Position numbers and translations under genes: made by a program. DNA of 13,945 nt from Bacteroidales bacterium. GTDB lineage: Bacteria > Bacteroidota > Bacteroidia > Bacteroidales > UBA932. Every line of letters starts with the position of its first letter. The stretch's first letter is position 1. Location of the stretch: contig SFJA01000077.1 in assembly GCA_004556005.1 (NCBI GenBank), positions 1-13,945 of the forward strand. The letters run 5' to 3'. The notes below the pieces were generated by a model, which was not told the origin of the DNA, did no database searches, and saw only the letters and a list, made by a program, of their open reading frames with translations. Positions 1 through 5,388 of the stretch are shown in pieces.

Positions 1-597
1 CGCTTCTTTATTATCATTCAACAGTTTGTTTCTGCACAGATACTTGAAGAAGGAGCGTGTCAAAGAAATGTAGTTGTTACGGCTTGGCCCTGGCTTTCTT
101 TTATCAAGTTCAATAAGATATTGGACGAGGTCGGCAGGTGTCAGTTCCTTAATTGATATGCTATGCTCCTGCAGGAATGAATAGAGCAGATACAGTCGTT
201 CAATATCGCTGCATATGGATGTTCTTGCCTTAAGCCTTGAAATCTCATCTATGAATTCTTCGTACACATGTTTCTCCGGGCCATCAAAGTTGTAAGTCTT
301 GTGCTTAACATCCCAAAGGCGGATTGGCATCCCCGTCTGAATGTCAAGGAGAATGTCGATATGATGGCATTCTGACTTCTGCCACTTTTGCATTCCCTTG
401 CGTATGGTAGTGCCGAAACGATGCATAATAAATGCATCCTCCACTTCTTGATTGAACTGCTGATACTCATTCTCGGACATAAACTTTTTCAGCCTATCCC
501 AAGAATAATTGTATCGGCGAATACACTCGGCGCTGAATTTTCCTTCATGTAGGTAAGATTCAGCCTTTTGTCTTAGTTGTTTGAGTTCTGTTTCCAT
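1..597 (-). CDS. Tyrosine recombinase (site-specific integrase), N-terminal part, cut by window edge
   Basis: The reading frame is open from ATG at 597 down to base 1 without a stop (199 codons), so only the N-terminal half of the protein is visible. Residues about 130-199 look like the SAM-like core-binding domain of phage-type integrases: the pattern SISIKELTPADLVQYLIEL followed by SRNNYISLTRSFFKYL and a Lys/Asn-rich turn is characteristic. The first 125 residues are a charged helical region of the kind found in Bacteroidota integrases with an extra arm-binding domain. The catalytic R-H-R-Y domain lies outside the window, so activity cannot be judged. A -7 box TAATTTTG (617-624, minus) lies about 20 bp upstream of the start, and a cluster of repeated sites lies beyond it, which suits a recombinase gene next to its own attachment site. 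Assignment to tyrosine recombinases is by visible motif pattern, not by search. Confidence 0.82.
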   Translation of the reverse strand, partial: METELKQLRQKAESYLHEGKFSAECIRRYNYSWDRLKKFMSENEYQQFNQEVEDAFIMHRFGTTIRKGMQKWQKSECHHIDILLDIQTGMPIRLWDVKHKTYNFDGPEKHVYEEFIDEISRLKARTSICSDIERLYLLYSFLQEHSISIKELTPADLVQYLIELDKRKPGPSRNNYISLTRSFFKYLCRNKLLNDNKEA

Positions 598-634
598 AAT
601 ACAATAATTCTTTCTGCAAAATTATTATGGAAAC
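590..634. repeat. Inverted repeat spanning the recombinase start codon and promoter
   Basis: GTTTCCATAATA at 590-601 is repeated perfectly in inverted orientation (TATTATGGAAAC) at 623-634, with a 21-bp spacer containing the -7 box. One arm covers the recombinase ATG. This is suited to an operator for autoregulation or a recombinase-binding arm site. Function is inferred; the repeat is seen directly. Confidence 0.6.
617..624 (-). promoter_or_regulatory. -7 promoter box of the recombinase gene
   Basis: TAATTTTG on the minus strand matches the Bacteroidota TAnnTTTG -7 element. It would place transcription start near 610, about a dozen bases before the ATG at 597. No clear -33 TTTG is seen at the expected spacing. 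Confidence 0.45.
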
Positions 635-637
635 ACG

Positions 638-770
638 TTATGTAAAGTTTGGCTCCCAAACAAGTATTTGAAGTGTCTGGGAAGAAGACATCCAATGGAA
701 GAAGTTTCAAATCTTTACATAATCTCAGACTTTACATACACTGCCTTATGTAAACGTTTACATAAGGCAG
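638..770. repeat. Cluster of five TTATGTAAA-type sites (possible recombinase binding region)
   Basis: A 10-bp motif recurs five times in both orientations: TTATGTAAAG (638-647), CTTTACATAA (713-722), CTTTACATAC (730-739, one mismatch), TTATGTAAAC (746-755) and GTTTACATAA (756-765). The last two are joined head to head and form the centre of the 30-bp palindrome listed separately. Clustering directly upstream of a tyrosine recombinase gene is the layout expected of an attachment region with core and arm sites. This interpretation is inference. Confidence 0.65.
741..770. repeat. Perfect 30-bp palindrome, candidate recombination core site
   Basis: CTGCCTTATGTAAAC (741-755) is followed immediately by its exact reverse complement (756-770). 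Read as a tyrosine recombinase core, it gives 11-bp arms CTGCCTTATGT/ACATAAGGCAG around an 8-bp spacer AAACGTTT, within the usual range for such sites. The right end of the palindrome (GGCAG) coincides with the point where the downstream gene loses its 5' end, so it probably marks an insertion or excision boundary. Confidence 0.65.
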
Positions 771-1089
771 CAACAAGGATGGATGGCACGGAGGAGGTGC
801 CGCAAGGATTGCATACGAGAAGTTCGGAGCCAAATGGGGCGAAGGCGTAGGAATGACAGGACGCTGCTATGCGATACCGACGATGGACGGAAGTCTTGAC
901 ATAATCCGGAAACACGTGGACGATTTCACGGAATATGCTGCAGCCCATCCCGAGCTGACCTTCCTGGTCACACGCATCGGATGCGGTATCGCAGGCTGGA
1001 AGGACAGCGAAATTGCTCCCCTGTTCGGGAAGGCCTCGGAACTGGGTAACGTGACTCTCCCGGAGGAATTCTGGAAAATATTACAATAA
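766..1089 (+). pseudogene. A1S_2505-like phage-associated protein, 5'-truncated
   Basis: From 766 the frame reads GSNKDGWHGGGAAR and on through AYEKFGAKWGEGVG and TRIGCGIAGWKDSEIAPLF to a stop at 1087-1089. This matches, from memory, the small Bacteroidota/phage family named after A1S_2505 (macro-domain-like, Gly-rich HGGGAA loop and RIGCGIAG motif). Family members usually carry about 25-35 further residues before the GSN motif, ending in a strand such as IFVFGSN. Here the frame is closed by TAA at 763-765 inside the 30-bp palindrome, so the beginning is missing. A start at the internal ATG (853) would give 78 residues lacking the HGGGAA loop, so translation is unlikely to yield a working protein. 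The break coincides with the palindrome, which suggests disruption by site-specific recombination. The missing part may lie left of the window. Confidence 0.7.
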
Positions 1090-1156
1090 GTATGGCAGAG
1101 AAGTATTTATAATATTGGTTGACAAATATTTAACACAATTAATTAGTTAAAAGCAC

Positions 1157-1477
1157 ATGATACTTACAACTACACCGGCCATTGAAGGCCACACAATCAG
1201 GGAATACAAGGGAGTCGTCTTCGGAGAGGTAATCACCGGAGTCAACTTTCTGAAGGACTTTGCCGCCAGCATCCGCAACTTCGTAGGCGGACGCTCCGGA
1301 TCTTATGAGAACGAACTTGTAGAGGCACGTCAAAAGGCTATGGACGAGATGGCGCAGCGTGCCCGCAGTATGGGAGCGAACGCCGTTATCGGCATAGATA
1401 TCGACTATGAGGTTCTGGGAAGCGACAACGGTATGCTGATGGTAACGGCTTCCGGAACGGCGGTGATTATTGACTGA
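1157..1477 (+). CDS. YbjQ/UPF0145 family protein
   Basis: This is a complete 106-residue protein, the normal length for the UPF0145 (YbjQ, DUF74) family of small pentamer-forming cytoplasmic proteins of unknown function, sometimes labelled heavy-metal-binding domain proteins. The family pattern is clear: an N-terminal strand with TTTPAIEGHTIREYKGVVFGEV, a central segment ending in GGRSGSYENEL, the helix EARQKAMDEMAQRARSMGAN and the C-terminal strands AVIGIDIDYEVLG and GTAVIID. It stands alone between the truncated gene upstream (67-bp gap) and the hipBA module downstream (about 160-bp gap), and shares their strand. The ATG at 1157 is preceded by an A/T-rich stretch without a Shine-Dalgarno sequence. 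No substrate or partner can be inferred from the sequence. Confidence 0.9.
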   Translation: MILTTTPAIEGHTIREYKGVVFGEVITGVNFLKDFAASIRNFVGGRSGSYENELVEARQKAMDEMAQRARSMGANAVIGIDIDYEVLGSDNGMLMVTASGTAVIID

Positions 1478-1572
1478 GACAGGATTAGCATTTATTGAAC
1501 AGTTTTGCAACTGAAAAACGGTAGTTGGAATGGTTCGGGCAAATGACTATCCGGAGTTTTAGAAATAATAGC

Positions 1573-1580
1573 TATATTTG
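1573..1580 (+). promoter_or_regulatory. -7 promoter box for hipBA
   Basis: TATATTTG fits TAnnTTTG. Transcription would start near 1587, about 48 bases before the hipB ATG at 1635, so the transcript would carry the duplicated start segment and the inverted repeats. No convincing -33 element is seen. Confidence 0.5.
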
Positions 1581-1592
1581 CCATATAATATT

Positions 1593-1613
1593 ATGGAATA
1601 TACCTTGTTATAG
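1593..1613 (+). other. Six-codon mini-ORF duplicating the hipB start
   Basis: ATG at 1593 opens a reading frame M-E-Y-T-L-L followed by TAG (1611-1613). The true hipB start at 1635 reads M-E-Y-T-L-D in the same frame, 42 bp downstream, and the flanking bases are also nearly the same (ATATTATGGAATATAC versus ATATTATGGAATACAC). This is a short duplication of the start region. It may be a leader mini-cistron affecting hipB translation, or simply a relic. Whether it is translated is unknown. Confidence 0.4.
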
Positions 1614-1624
1614 TAACATATAAC
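1607..1624. promoter_or_regulatory. Candidate hipB operator (inverted repeat)
   Basis: GTTATA (1607-1612) and TATAAC (1619-1624) form an inverted repeat with a 6-bp spacer, and GTTA-TAG-TAAC (1607-1617) forms a second overlapping one. It lies between the -7 box and the antitoxin start, where HipB-type repressors of other bacteria bind to autoregulate. Binding is inferred from position only. Confidence 0.4.
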
Positions 1625-1634
1625 ATATTATATT

Positions 1635-1946
1635 ATGGAATACACTTTGGATATTTATGCGAGGCAACCTGAACGGCTGATGGAAATGATGGCCAAACAC
1701 TGCAAGGATAGGAGACTGGAGAGAGGATACAGCAGAAGAACTCTTGCAGAGAGAACAGGCGTTCCGGCACCGACTATAGAAAGATTTGAGAAGACCGGCA
1801 AGATTTCCCTCGAATCCTTCTGCGCCATTGTCGTGGAGTTCGACTACTTCCAGGAAATGTCCGAGATTCTTTCCAAGCCGAAATACACCACCGGCAGCGA
1901 ACTGGAGGCCATCAACAGGAACAAGAACAGAATCAAAGGAAGATGA
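1635..1946 (+). CDS. hipB: HipB-like antitoxin / transcriptional repressor (XRE family)
   Basis: This 103-residue protein has a Cro/CI-type helix-turn-helix at about residues 18-73: CKDRRLERGYSRRTLAERTG, then VPAPTIERFEKTGK as the recognition region. It is followed by a basic tail ending RNKNRIKGR. HipB proteins dimerise, bind operators upstream of their own gene and neutralise the HipA kinase. The stop codon overlaps the hipA start in ATGA (1943-1946), the normal arrangement for co-translated hipBA pairs, and this supports the assignment. The ATG at 1635 is preferred over the upstream ATG at 1593, because the latter is closed by a TAG after six codons. HipB is the likely autorepressor at the inverted repeats upstream. 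Confidence 0.85.
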   Translation: MEYTLDIYARQPERLMEMMAKHCKDRRLERGYSRRTLAERTGVPAPTIERFEKTGKISLESFCAIVVEFDYFQEMSEILSKPKYTTGSELEAINRNKNRIKGR

Positions 1947-3004
1947 TACCACAGGTAAGCAAGATAACGGTATTCCACAACAGCGATCTTGTCGGAATCC
2001 TTCAGATGGCATCGGACGGACGTATGTGTGTGTTCGAGTATTCGCGTGAGTGGCTTGCGAAAGGCTTTACACTTTCGCCCCTTGAACTTCCGCTGACATC
2101 GGGCATAGTTTTCTCTGACCCTGACAAGTTCGATAGGAACTTTGCAGTATTTGAGGACAGCATGCCTGACGGATATGGTCTGTATCTGATTGACAGGATG
2201 CTGCGAAAGTCAGGCTTCCAGCTCAGGAATCTCACTCCGCTTCAGAAGCTTGCCATCGTCGGCTCTTCGGGGATGGGGGCTCTCAGATATAAACCGACAG
2301 TCAATCTTGACAATGTCAGGACTGGTGTGAGTATAGAGGAACTGGATGACATTCAGAGAAAGGCTCTTGAGATTCTAGCCGAAAAGGGAGAGGGAGATGA
2401 GTCTCTGCTATATTACAACAGTGCCAACTCGGGAGGAGCTAGACCGAAGATAGTAATGGCGGATTCAGACGGATCGCATTGGCTGGTCAAGTTCCGTCAT
2501 ACCTATGACTCTGCGGAAATCGGCAGGGAAGAGTTTCTGTATATGAATACCGCGGCAAAATGTGGTATCAATGTTCCGCGTACAAGGCTGCTTAAGGACA
2601 GGTACTTTGCGATAGAACGGTTTGACATAGAAAACGGAAAGGGTTTGCATGTGGTGACAGCCGCTGCTCTTCTGAAGTCAGATTTCAGGAATCAGGACGT
2701 TGACTACACGAATCTTCTTGCCCTGACAGGATATCTGACTCAGGATCCGGTGCAAGTTGAGGAAATGTATCGAAGGATGGTTTTCAATCTAGTATGCGAC
2801 AACAAGGACGACCATGCCAAGAACTTCAGTTTTATCTGTAGGGATGGCGTATGGAGCCTTGCACCGGCTTACGACATAACCTATTCGAGCGATTTCCTGC
2901 ATCACATATCGGACAAATATCGGACAAATTATTATCGTTTTACGGCTGGGATTAAGCCTCTGCGAGGCTTTTTCCCTACCTCCGCGGGCCATCATCAAAA
3001 CTGA
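1943..3004 (+). CDS. hipA: HipA-family Ser/Thr kinase toxin with chimeric/truncated C terminus
   Basis: HipA kinases phosphorylate aminoacyl-tRNA synthetases (GltX in E. coli) and slow growth when free of HipB. Residues about 6-115 match the HipA N-terminal domain (FAVFEDSMPDGYG, then IVGSSGMGALRY). Residues about 158-315 match the kinase core: SANSGGARPK loop (160-169), ATP-binding WLVKF (Lys183), catalytic NKDDHAKNFS (Asp289) and LAPAYD (Asp311), so the main catalytic residues are present. Only 42 residues follow Asp311, against about 100 in E. coli HipA (440 residues in total), and the last 30 (from ISDK onward) do not resemble the family. An 11-bp tandem repeat (2906-2927) sits at the change. 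The gene therefore looks 3'-truncated and fused to foreign sequence. The missing C-terminal helices normally complete the fold and contribute to HipB contact, so function is doubtful. A terminator follows the stop by 8 bp. Confidence 0.82.
   Translation: MIPQVSKITVFHNSDLVGILQMASDGRMCVFEYSREWLAKGFTLSPLELPLTSGIVFSDPDKFDRNFAVFEDSMPDGYGLYLIDRMLRKSGFQLRNLTPLQKLAIVGSSGMGALRYKPTVNLDNVRTGVSIEELDDIQRKALEILAEKGEGDESLLYYNSANSGGARPKIVMADSDGSHWLVKFRHTYDSAEIGREEFLYMNTAAKCGINVPRTRLLKDRYFAIERFDIENGKGLHVVTAAALLKSDFRNQDVDYTNLLALTGYLTQDPVQVEEMYRRMVFNLVCDNKDDHAKNFSFICRDGVWSLAPAYDITYSSDFLHHISDKYRTNYYRFTAGIKPLRGFFPTSAGHHQN
2906..2927. repeat. 11-bp tandem duplication at the hipA break
   Basis: ATATCGGACAA occurs twice head to tail (2906-2916 and 2917-2927) inside the last part of hipA. 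Eleven bases are not a whole number of codons. With a single copy the frame would end at TAA 2953-2955, immediately before the hairpin at 2954-2970, instead of at 3004. Confidence 0.8.
2954..2973 (+). terminator. Possible rho-independent terminator within the hipA tail
   Basis: AAGCCTC (2954-2960), loop TGC, GAGGCTT (2964-2970) followed by more T residues forms a 7-bp stem with a short U run. It lies inside the present hipA frame but just after where the frame would end if one 11-bp repeat were absent, so it may be the native terminator of whatever sequence was joined to hipA. Confidence 0.5.
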
Positions 3005-3011
3005 AGCAAAT

Positions 3012-3043
3012 CGGCATTCTGCTTGCGCAGAATCCGTTTTTTT
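3012..3043 (+). terminator. Rho-independent terminator after hipA
   Basis: CGG-c-ATTCTGC, loop TTGC, GCAGAATCCG (3012-3036) gives a 10-bp stem with a single bulge, followed by seven T residues (3037-3043). It starts 8 bp after the hipA stop. Confidence 0.8.
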
Positions 3044-3089
3044 GATACAGCTCCGCTTACGAAAGCGAGCTTTCGACGCTTCGCATATC

Positions 3090-3120
3090 AAAAAAATCGC
3101 ACAACCTTCGGTTGCGCGAT
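3090..3120 (-). terminator. Rho-independent terminator of the tRNA-Arg transcript
   Basis: Read on the minus strand, ATCGCGCAACC, loop GAA, GGTTGTGCGAT (3120-3096) gives an 11-bp stem with one G-U pair, followed by a seven-T run (3096-3090). It lies 13 bp past the 3' end of the tRNA and faces the hipA terminator. Confidence 0.8.
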
Positions 3121-3133
3121 TTGCTTCGTTTCG

Positions 3134-3207
3134 TGATTCGGTTGGGATTCGAACCCAAGACCCACAGCTTAGAAGGCTGTTGCTCTATCCAACTGAGCTA
3201 CCGAACC
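3134..3207 (-). tRNA. tRNA-Arg (anticodon UCU)
   Basis: The 74-base minus-strand sequence folds as a full cloverleaf. The acceptor is GGTTCGG with CCGAATC (one G-U pair) and the D stem is GCTC/GAGC with loop AGTTGGATA. The anticodon stem is ACAGC/GCTGT with loop CTTCTAA, giving anticodon TCT at loop positions 3-5. The variable loop is GGGTC, the T stem TTGGG/CCCAA with loop TTCGAAT, and the discriminator is A. CCA is not encoded. It reads AGA and probably AGG codons. The 3' end points towards the recombinase and hipBA block, the orientation seen when elements integrate at tRNA 3' ends. A promoter box lies at 3227-3234 and a terminator at 3090-3120. Confidence 0.97.
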
Positions 3208-3226
3208 GGCCATTTGTTATAGACTG

Positions 3227-3234
3227 CAAATATA
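3227..3234 (-). promoter_or_regulatory. -7 promoter box of the tRNA-Arg gene
   Basis: TATATTTG on the minus strand matches TAnnTTTG exactly. It places the transcription start near 3220, about 13 bases before the mature tRNA 5' end. It lies between the flippase stop (3261) and the tRNA, so the tRNA appears to be transcribed separately. Confidence 0.6.
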
Positions 3235-3260
3235 GTCAAAATCTTCAACTTTCACATATG

Positions 3261-4319
3261 TTACATGGCTTTTTTTGCTGCCTTGCGGCTTTGAAGCGTG
3301 AGACTGACATACGAAACCGCTCCAAGCAGAAGTATAAGTATGGCGTGAAGTTCGTGGTTGAGGGTGGCATTGAGCAGGCCTGTTTCCCAGCTGACGCCGT
3401 AAATGCCTGAAAGCGAAAGGGCTACAAGGTAGTGATATGCCCCGATGCCGCCCGGAACAGGAATTACTGATGCGAAGTTGCCTATTGCGCAGAGGAACAG
3501 AGCATCGGCCGCCCCGAGGTGCGAAAGCTCGGGCATTGCTTTGATAATGCTGTATGACATAAGCACATACATAGTCCAGATGCCTATGGTATAAATGATG
3601 AACAGCCATTTCTTGCGCATCCTGACAAAGCTGGTCATGCCGCCCGCAAAGCCCTTCAGCTTGTCCGCAATCTTCCCGCAGAACGCATTGCGCTCCCTAA
3701 AATGCCACAGCGCCCAGATTCCCGCCGCCAGAAGCAGCAGAACGCCCGCGAGCACCCATAGCAGCGAAAGCTGCCCGGCGGCAGCACCTGCGATATTGGT
3801 ACGGAAGAATTGTTTCATCTGCTCGCTTCCGCACAGTATTGCAATCGCCATCAGCAGCACTATCGCCAGCACGTCGCAGATGCGTTCGGTAACGACCGTG
3901 CCGAGGACCTTGTCGTAGCTTGCCCTGCCACCGGTCATATAGCCGCAACGGACGAATTCTCCTGACCCGGGTATGACCACGTTGACGATGTTGCCGACGT
4001 TGTTGGCATCCCAGACCCGCAGCGCGCTCACCTTGCCGTCCGCACCGTCTGCAGCGCCCGCAGCACTGCCGCCGGACCCGCTCTCCGCCGCGTCAGCACC
4101 GCTGTGCAGCGGCCTTAACAGCGCCTGCCAGCGCAACATTCTGAATATCAGCGCTCCGACAGACACCACACAGAACGCCAGTACCCAGATCCATCGAGTC
4201 TGCCTGATGTCTTGGGCAAAGCTGGCCCAGTCAATTCCACGAAACGCGAAAAACACAAACACGCCCGCCAGAGCGAACGAGAGTGCTATCTTGAGAATTT
4301 TCTTGCTTTCAGCTTTCAT
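3261..4319 (-). CDS. Flippase-like membrane protein (LPG synthase transmembrane-region family, UPF0104)
   Basis: This 352-residue integral membrane protein has about 7-8 hydrophobic segments (about 9-26, 42-60, 148-163, 184-206, 238-258, 270-286, 294-305 and 322-341). Family marks include RMLRWQALL (60-68), VIPGSGEFVRCGYM (115-128), TERICD (144-149) and VIPVPGGIGAYHYLVA (285-300). These fit the PF03706 family, related to the membrane domain of MprF and to YbhN. There is no C-terminal lysyl-transfer domain, so lysyl-lipid synthesis is not expected; lipid flipping or membrane-lipid handling is the usual guess. Residues about 73-95 form an Ala/Gly/Ser/Asp-rich stretch in a loop where relatives are shorter. 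The gene is divergent from the kinase operon (67-bp gap) and has a TAACTTTG -7 box just before the ATG. Substrate unknown. Confidence 0.85.
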   Translation of the reverse strand: MKAESKKILKIALSFALAGVFVFFAFRGIDWASFAQDIRQTRWIWVLAFCVVSVGALIFRMLRWQALLRPLHSGADAAESGSGGSAAGAADGADGKVSALRVWDANNVGNIVNVVIPGSGEFVRCGYMTGGRASYDKVLGTVVTERICDVLAIVLLMAIAILCGSEQMKQFFRTNIAGAAAGQLSLLWVLAGVLLLLAAGIWALWHFRERNAFCGKIADKLKGFAGGMTSFVRMRKKWLFIIYTIGIWTMYVLMSYSIIKAMPELSHLGAADALFLCAIGNFASVIPVPGGIGAYHYLVALSLSGIYGVSWETGLLNATLNHELHAILILLLGAVSYVSLTLQSRKAAKKAM

Positions 4320-4326
4320 ACGGGGA

Positions 4327-4334
4327 CAAAGTTA
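4327..4334 (-). promoter_or_regulatory. -7 promoter box of the flippase gene
   Basis: TAACTTTG on the minus strand fits TAnnTTTG. It is only about 7 bp from the ATG at 4319, which would make the mRNA almost leaderless; alternatively translation starts further in. No -33 element is evident. Confidence 0.4.
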
Positions 4335-4358
4335 AGCAATATATCACAATAAATTTCT

Positions 4359-4366
4359 TAATTTTG
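4359..4366 (+). promoter_or_regulatory. -7 promoter box of the kinase operon
   Basis: TAATTTTG fits TAnnTTTG, with start of transcription expected near 4372 and the kinase ATG at 4387. It shares the 67-bp divergent region with the flippase promoter. Confidence 0.5.
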
Positions 4367-4386
4367 CATCTTAAACGCATAGACAA

Positions 4387-5388
4387 ATGAAATCCATACT
4401 CGGAATAGGAAACGCACTTACCGACATTCTTGCCGTGCTGCCTGACGACAGCCTGCTCGGCACATTCCATCTTCCAAAGGGCAGTATGCAACACGTTGAC
4501 CTTGAGACGGGAAACGTGATACTCAACGCCCTCAAACCCCTCGGAGCCAAATATGTGGCTGGAGGAAGCGCAGCTAATACCATCAGCTGCACCTCCAGGC
4601 TCGGCATGCCTTCGGGATATGTGGGCAAGATAGGCAATGACGAACTCGGACGCACCTTCAAAAGAGACCAGGAAAAGACAGGAATCAAGAGCATTCTCCT
4701 GGAAGGAACGCTCGGAAGCGGCCGCGCCATGGTGTTTATCAGCGGCGGAAATTCCGAACGTACTTTTGCCGATTATATGGGAGCCGCGCTCGAAATGGTT
4801 CCCGAGGACCTCAAGCCATCCTTCTTTGAGGGCTACGACTTTTGTCATATTGAGGGGTATCTCGTTCAGAATCAGGCTCTTCTGCGCCGTGCGGTAGAAT
4901 TGGCAAAGGCCGCCGGCTGCCGTATCAGCCTGGATATGGCATCATATAACGTAGTGGAGTCCAATCTCGCATTTCTGCACGATATAGTGGAGAATTATGT
5001 CGATATAGTATTTGCAAACGAGACTGAGGCCAAGGCATTTACCAAGATCGATGACCCGCGTCAGGCGCTCGAGGAGATTTCGCGCTACTGCAGCATCGCT
5101 GTCGTAAAGGTCGGAAAGGACGGTTCCTGGGTCAAGGCGGGGGACAGCGTGCACTACATCCCCGTATGGCCGGCAGCGACGCTGGATGCCACCGGGGCGG
5201 GGGATACCTATGCGGCCGGATTCCTTTATGGTCTCGCTCAGGAACTGCCTGTCGATGTCTGCGGAAAAATAGGTTCCATCCTTGCTGCCAAGGTTGTGGA
5301 GATTATCGGAACCAAGATCGATGACGGCCGCTGGAACGATGCCGTAGCCGAAATCCGGACTCTTATCGCGACGGAGGGCGGCAGATGA
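4387..5388 (+). CDS. PfkB-family carbohydrate/adenosine-type kinase
   Basis: This 333-residue protein shows the ribokinase (PfkB) fold signatures: an N-terminal GIGNALTDI strand (6-14), the substrate-side GGSAANT motif (59-65), GKIGNDELG (80-88), NETEAKAF (211-218, the NxxE Mg/phosphate motif) and the C-terminal signature DATGAGDTYAAGF (267-279) with catalytic base Asp273. It would phosphorylate a sugar or nucleoside with ATP in the cytoplasm. The GGSAANT pattern and overall length are those of the Bacteroidota proteins usually named adenosine kinase, but substrate cannot be fixed from motifs and another sugar or nucleoside is possible. It is the first gene of a three-gene plus-strand run: its TGA overlaps the next ATG (ATGA, 5385-5388), implying translational coupling. 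The ATG at 4387 follows the -7 box by about 20 bp. Confidence 0.9.
   Translation: MKSILGIGNALTDILAVLPDDSLLGTFHLPKGSMQHVDLETGNVILNALKPLGAKYVAGGSAANTISCTSRLGMPSGYVGKIGNDELGRTFKRDQEKTGIKSILLEGTLGSGRAMVFISGGNSERTFADYMGAALEMVPEDLKPSFFEGYDFCHIEGYLVQNQALLRRAVELAKAAGCRISLDMASYNVVESNLAFLHDIVENYVDIVFANETEAKAFTKIDDPRQALEEISRYCSIAVVKVGKDGSWVKAGDSVHYIPVWPAATLDATGAGDTYAAGFLYGLAQELPVDVCGKIGSILAAKVVEIIGTKIDDGRWNDAVAEIRTLIATEGGR

Noticed and set aside
2789..3091. 100-codon minus-strand frame opposite the hipA end
   Set aside because: It lies antisense to the conserved HipA kinase motifs and crosses the terminators; no recognisable protein character.
3134..3154. tRNA 3' end as attachment core for the visible recombinase
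   Set aside because: No second copy of the tRNA 3' sequence was found within the window, and the palindrome next to the recombinase is a better candidate site; kept only as a circumstantial possibility.
3042..3410. 122-codon plus-strand reading frame spanning the terminator region, tRNA-Arg and the flippase end
   Set aside because: It runs through a structurally complete tRNA and overlaps a well-supported gene on the other strand; its translation resembles no protein.
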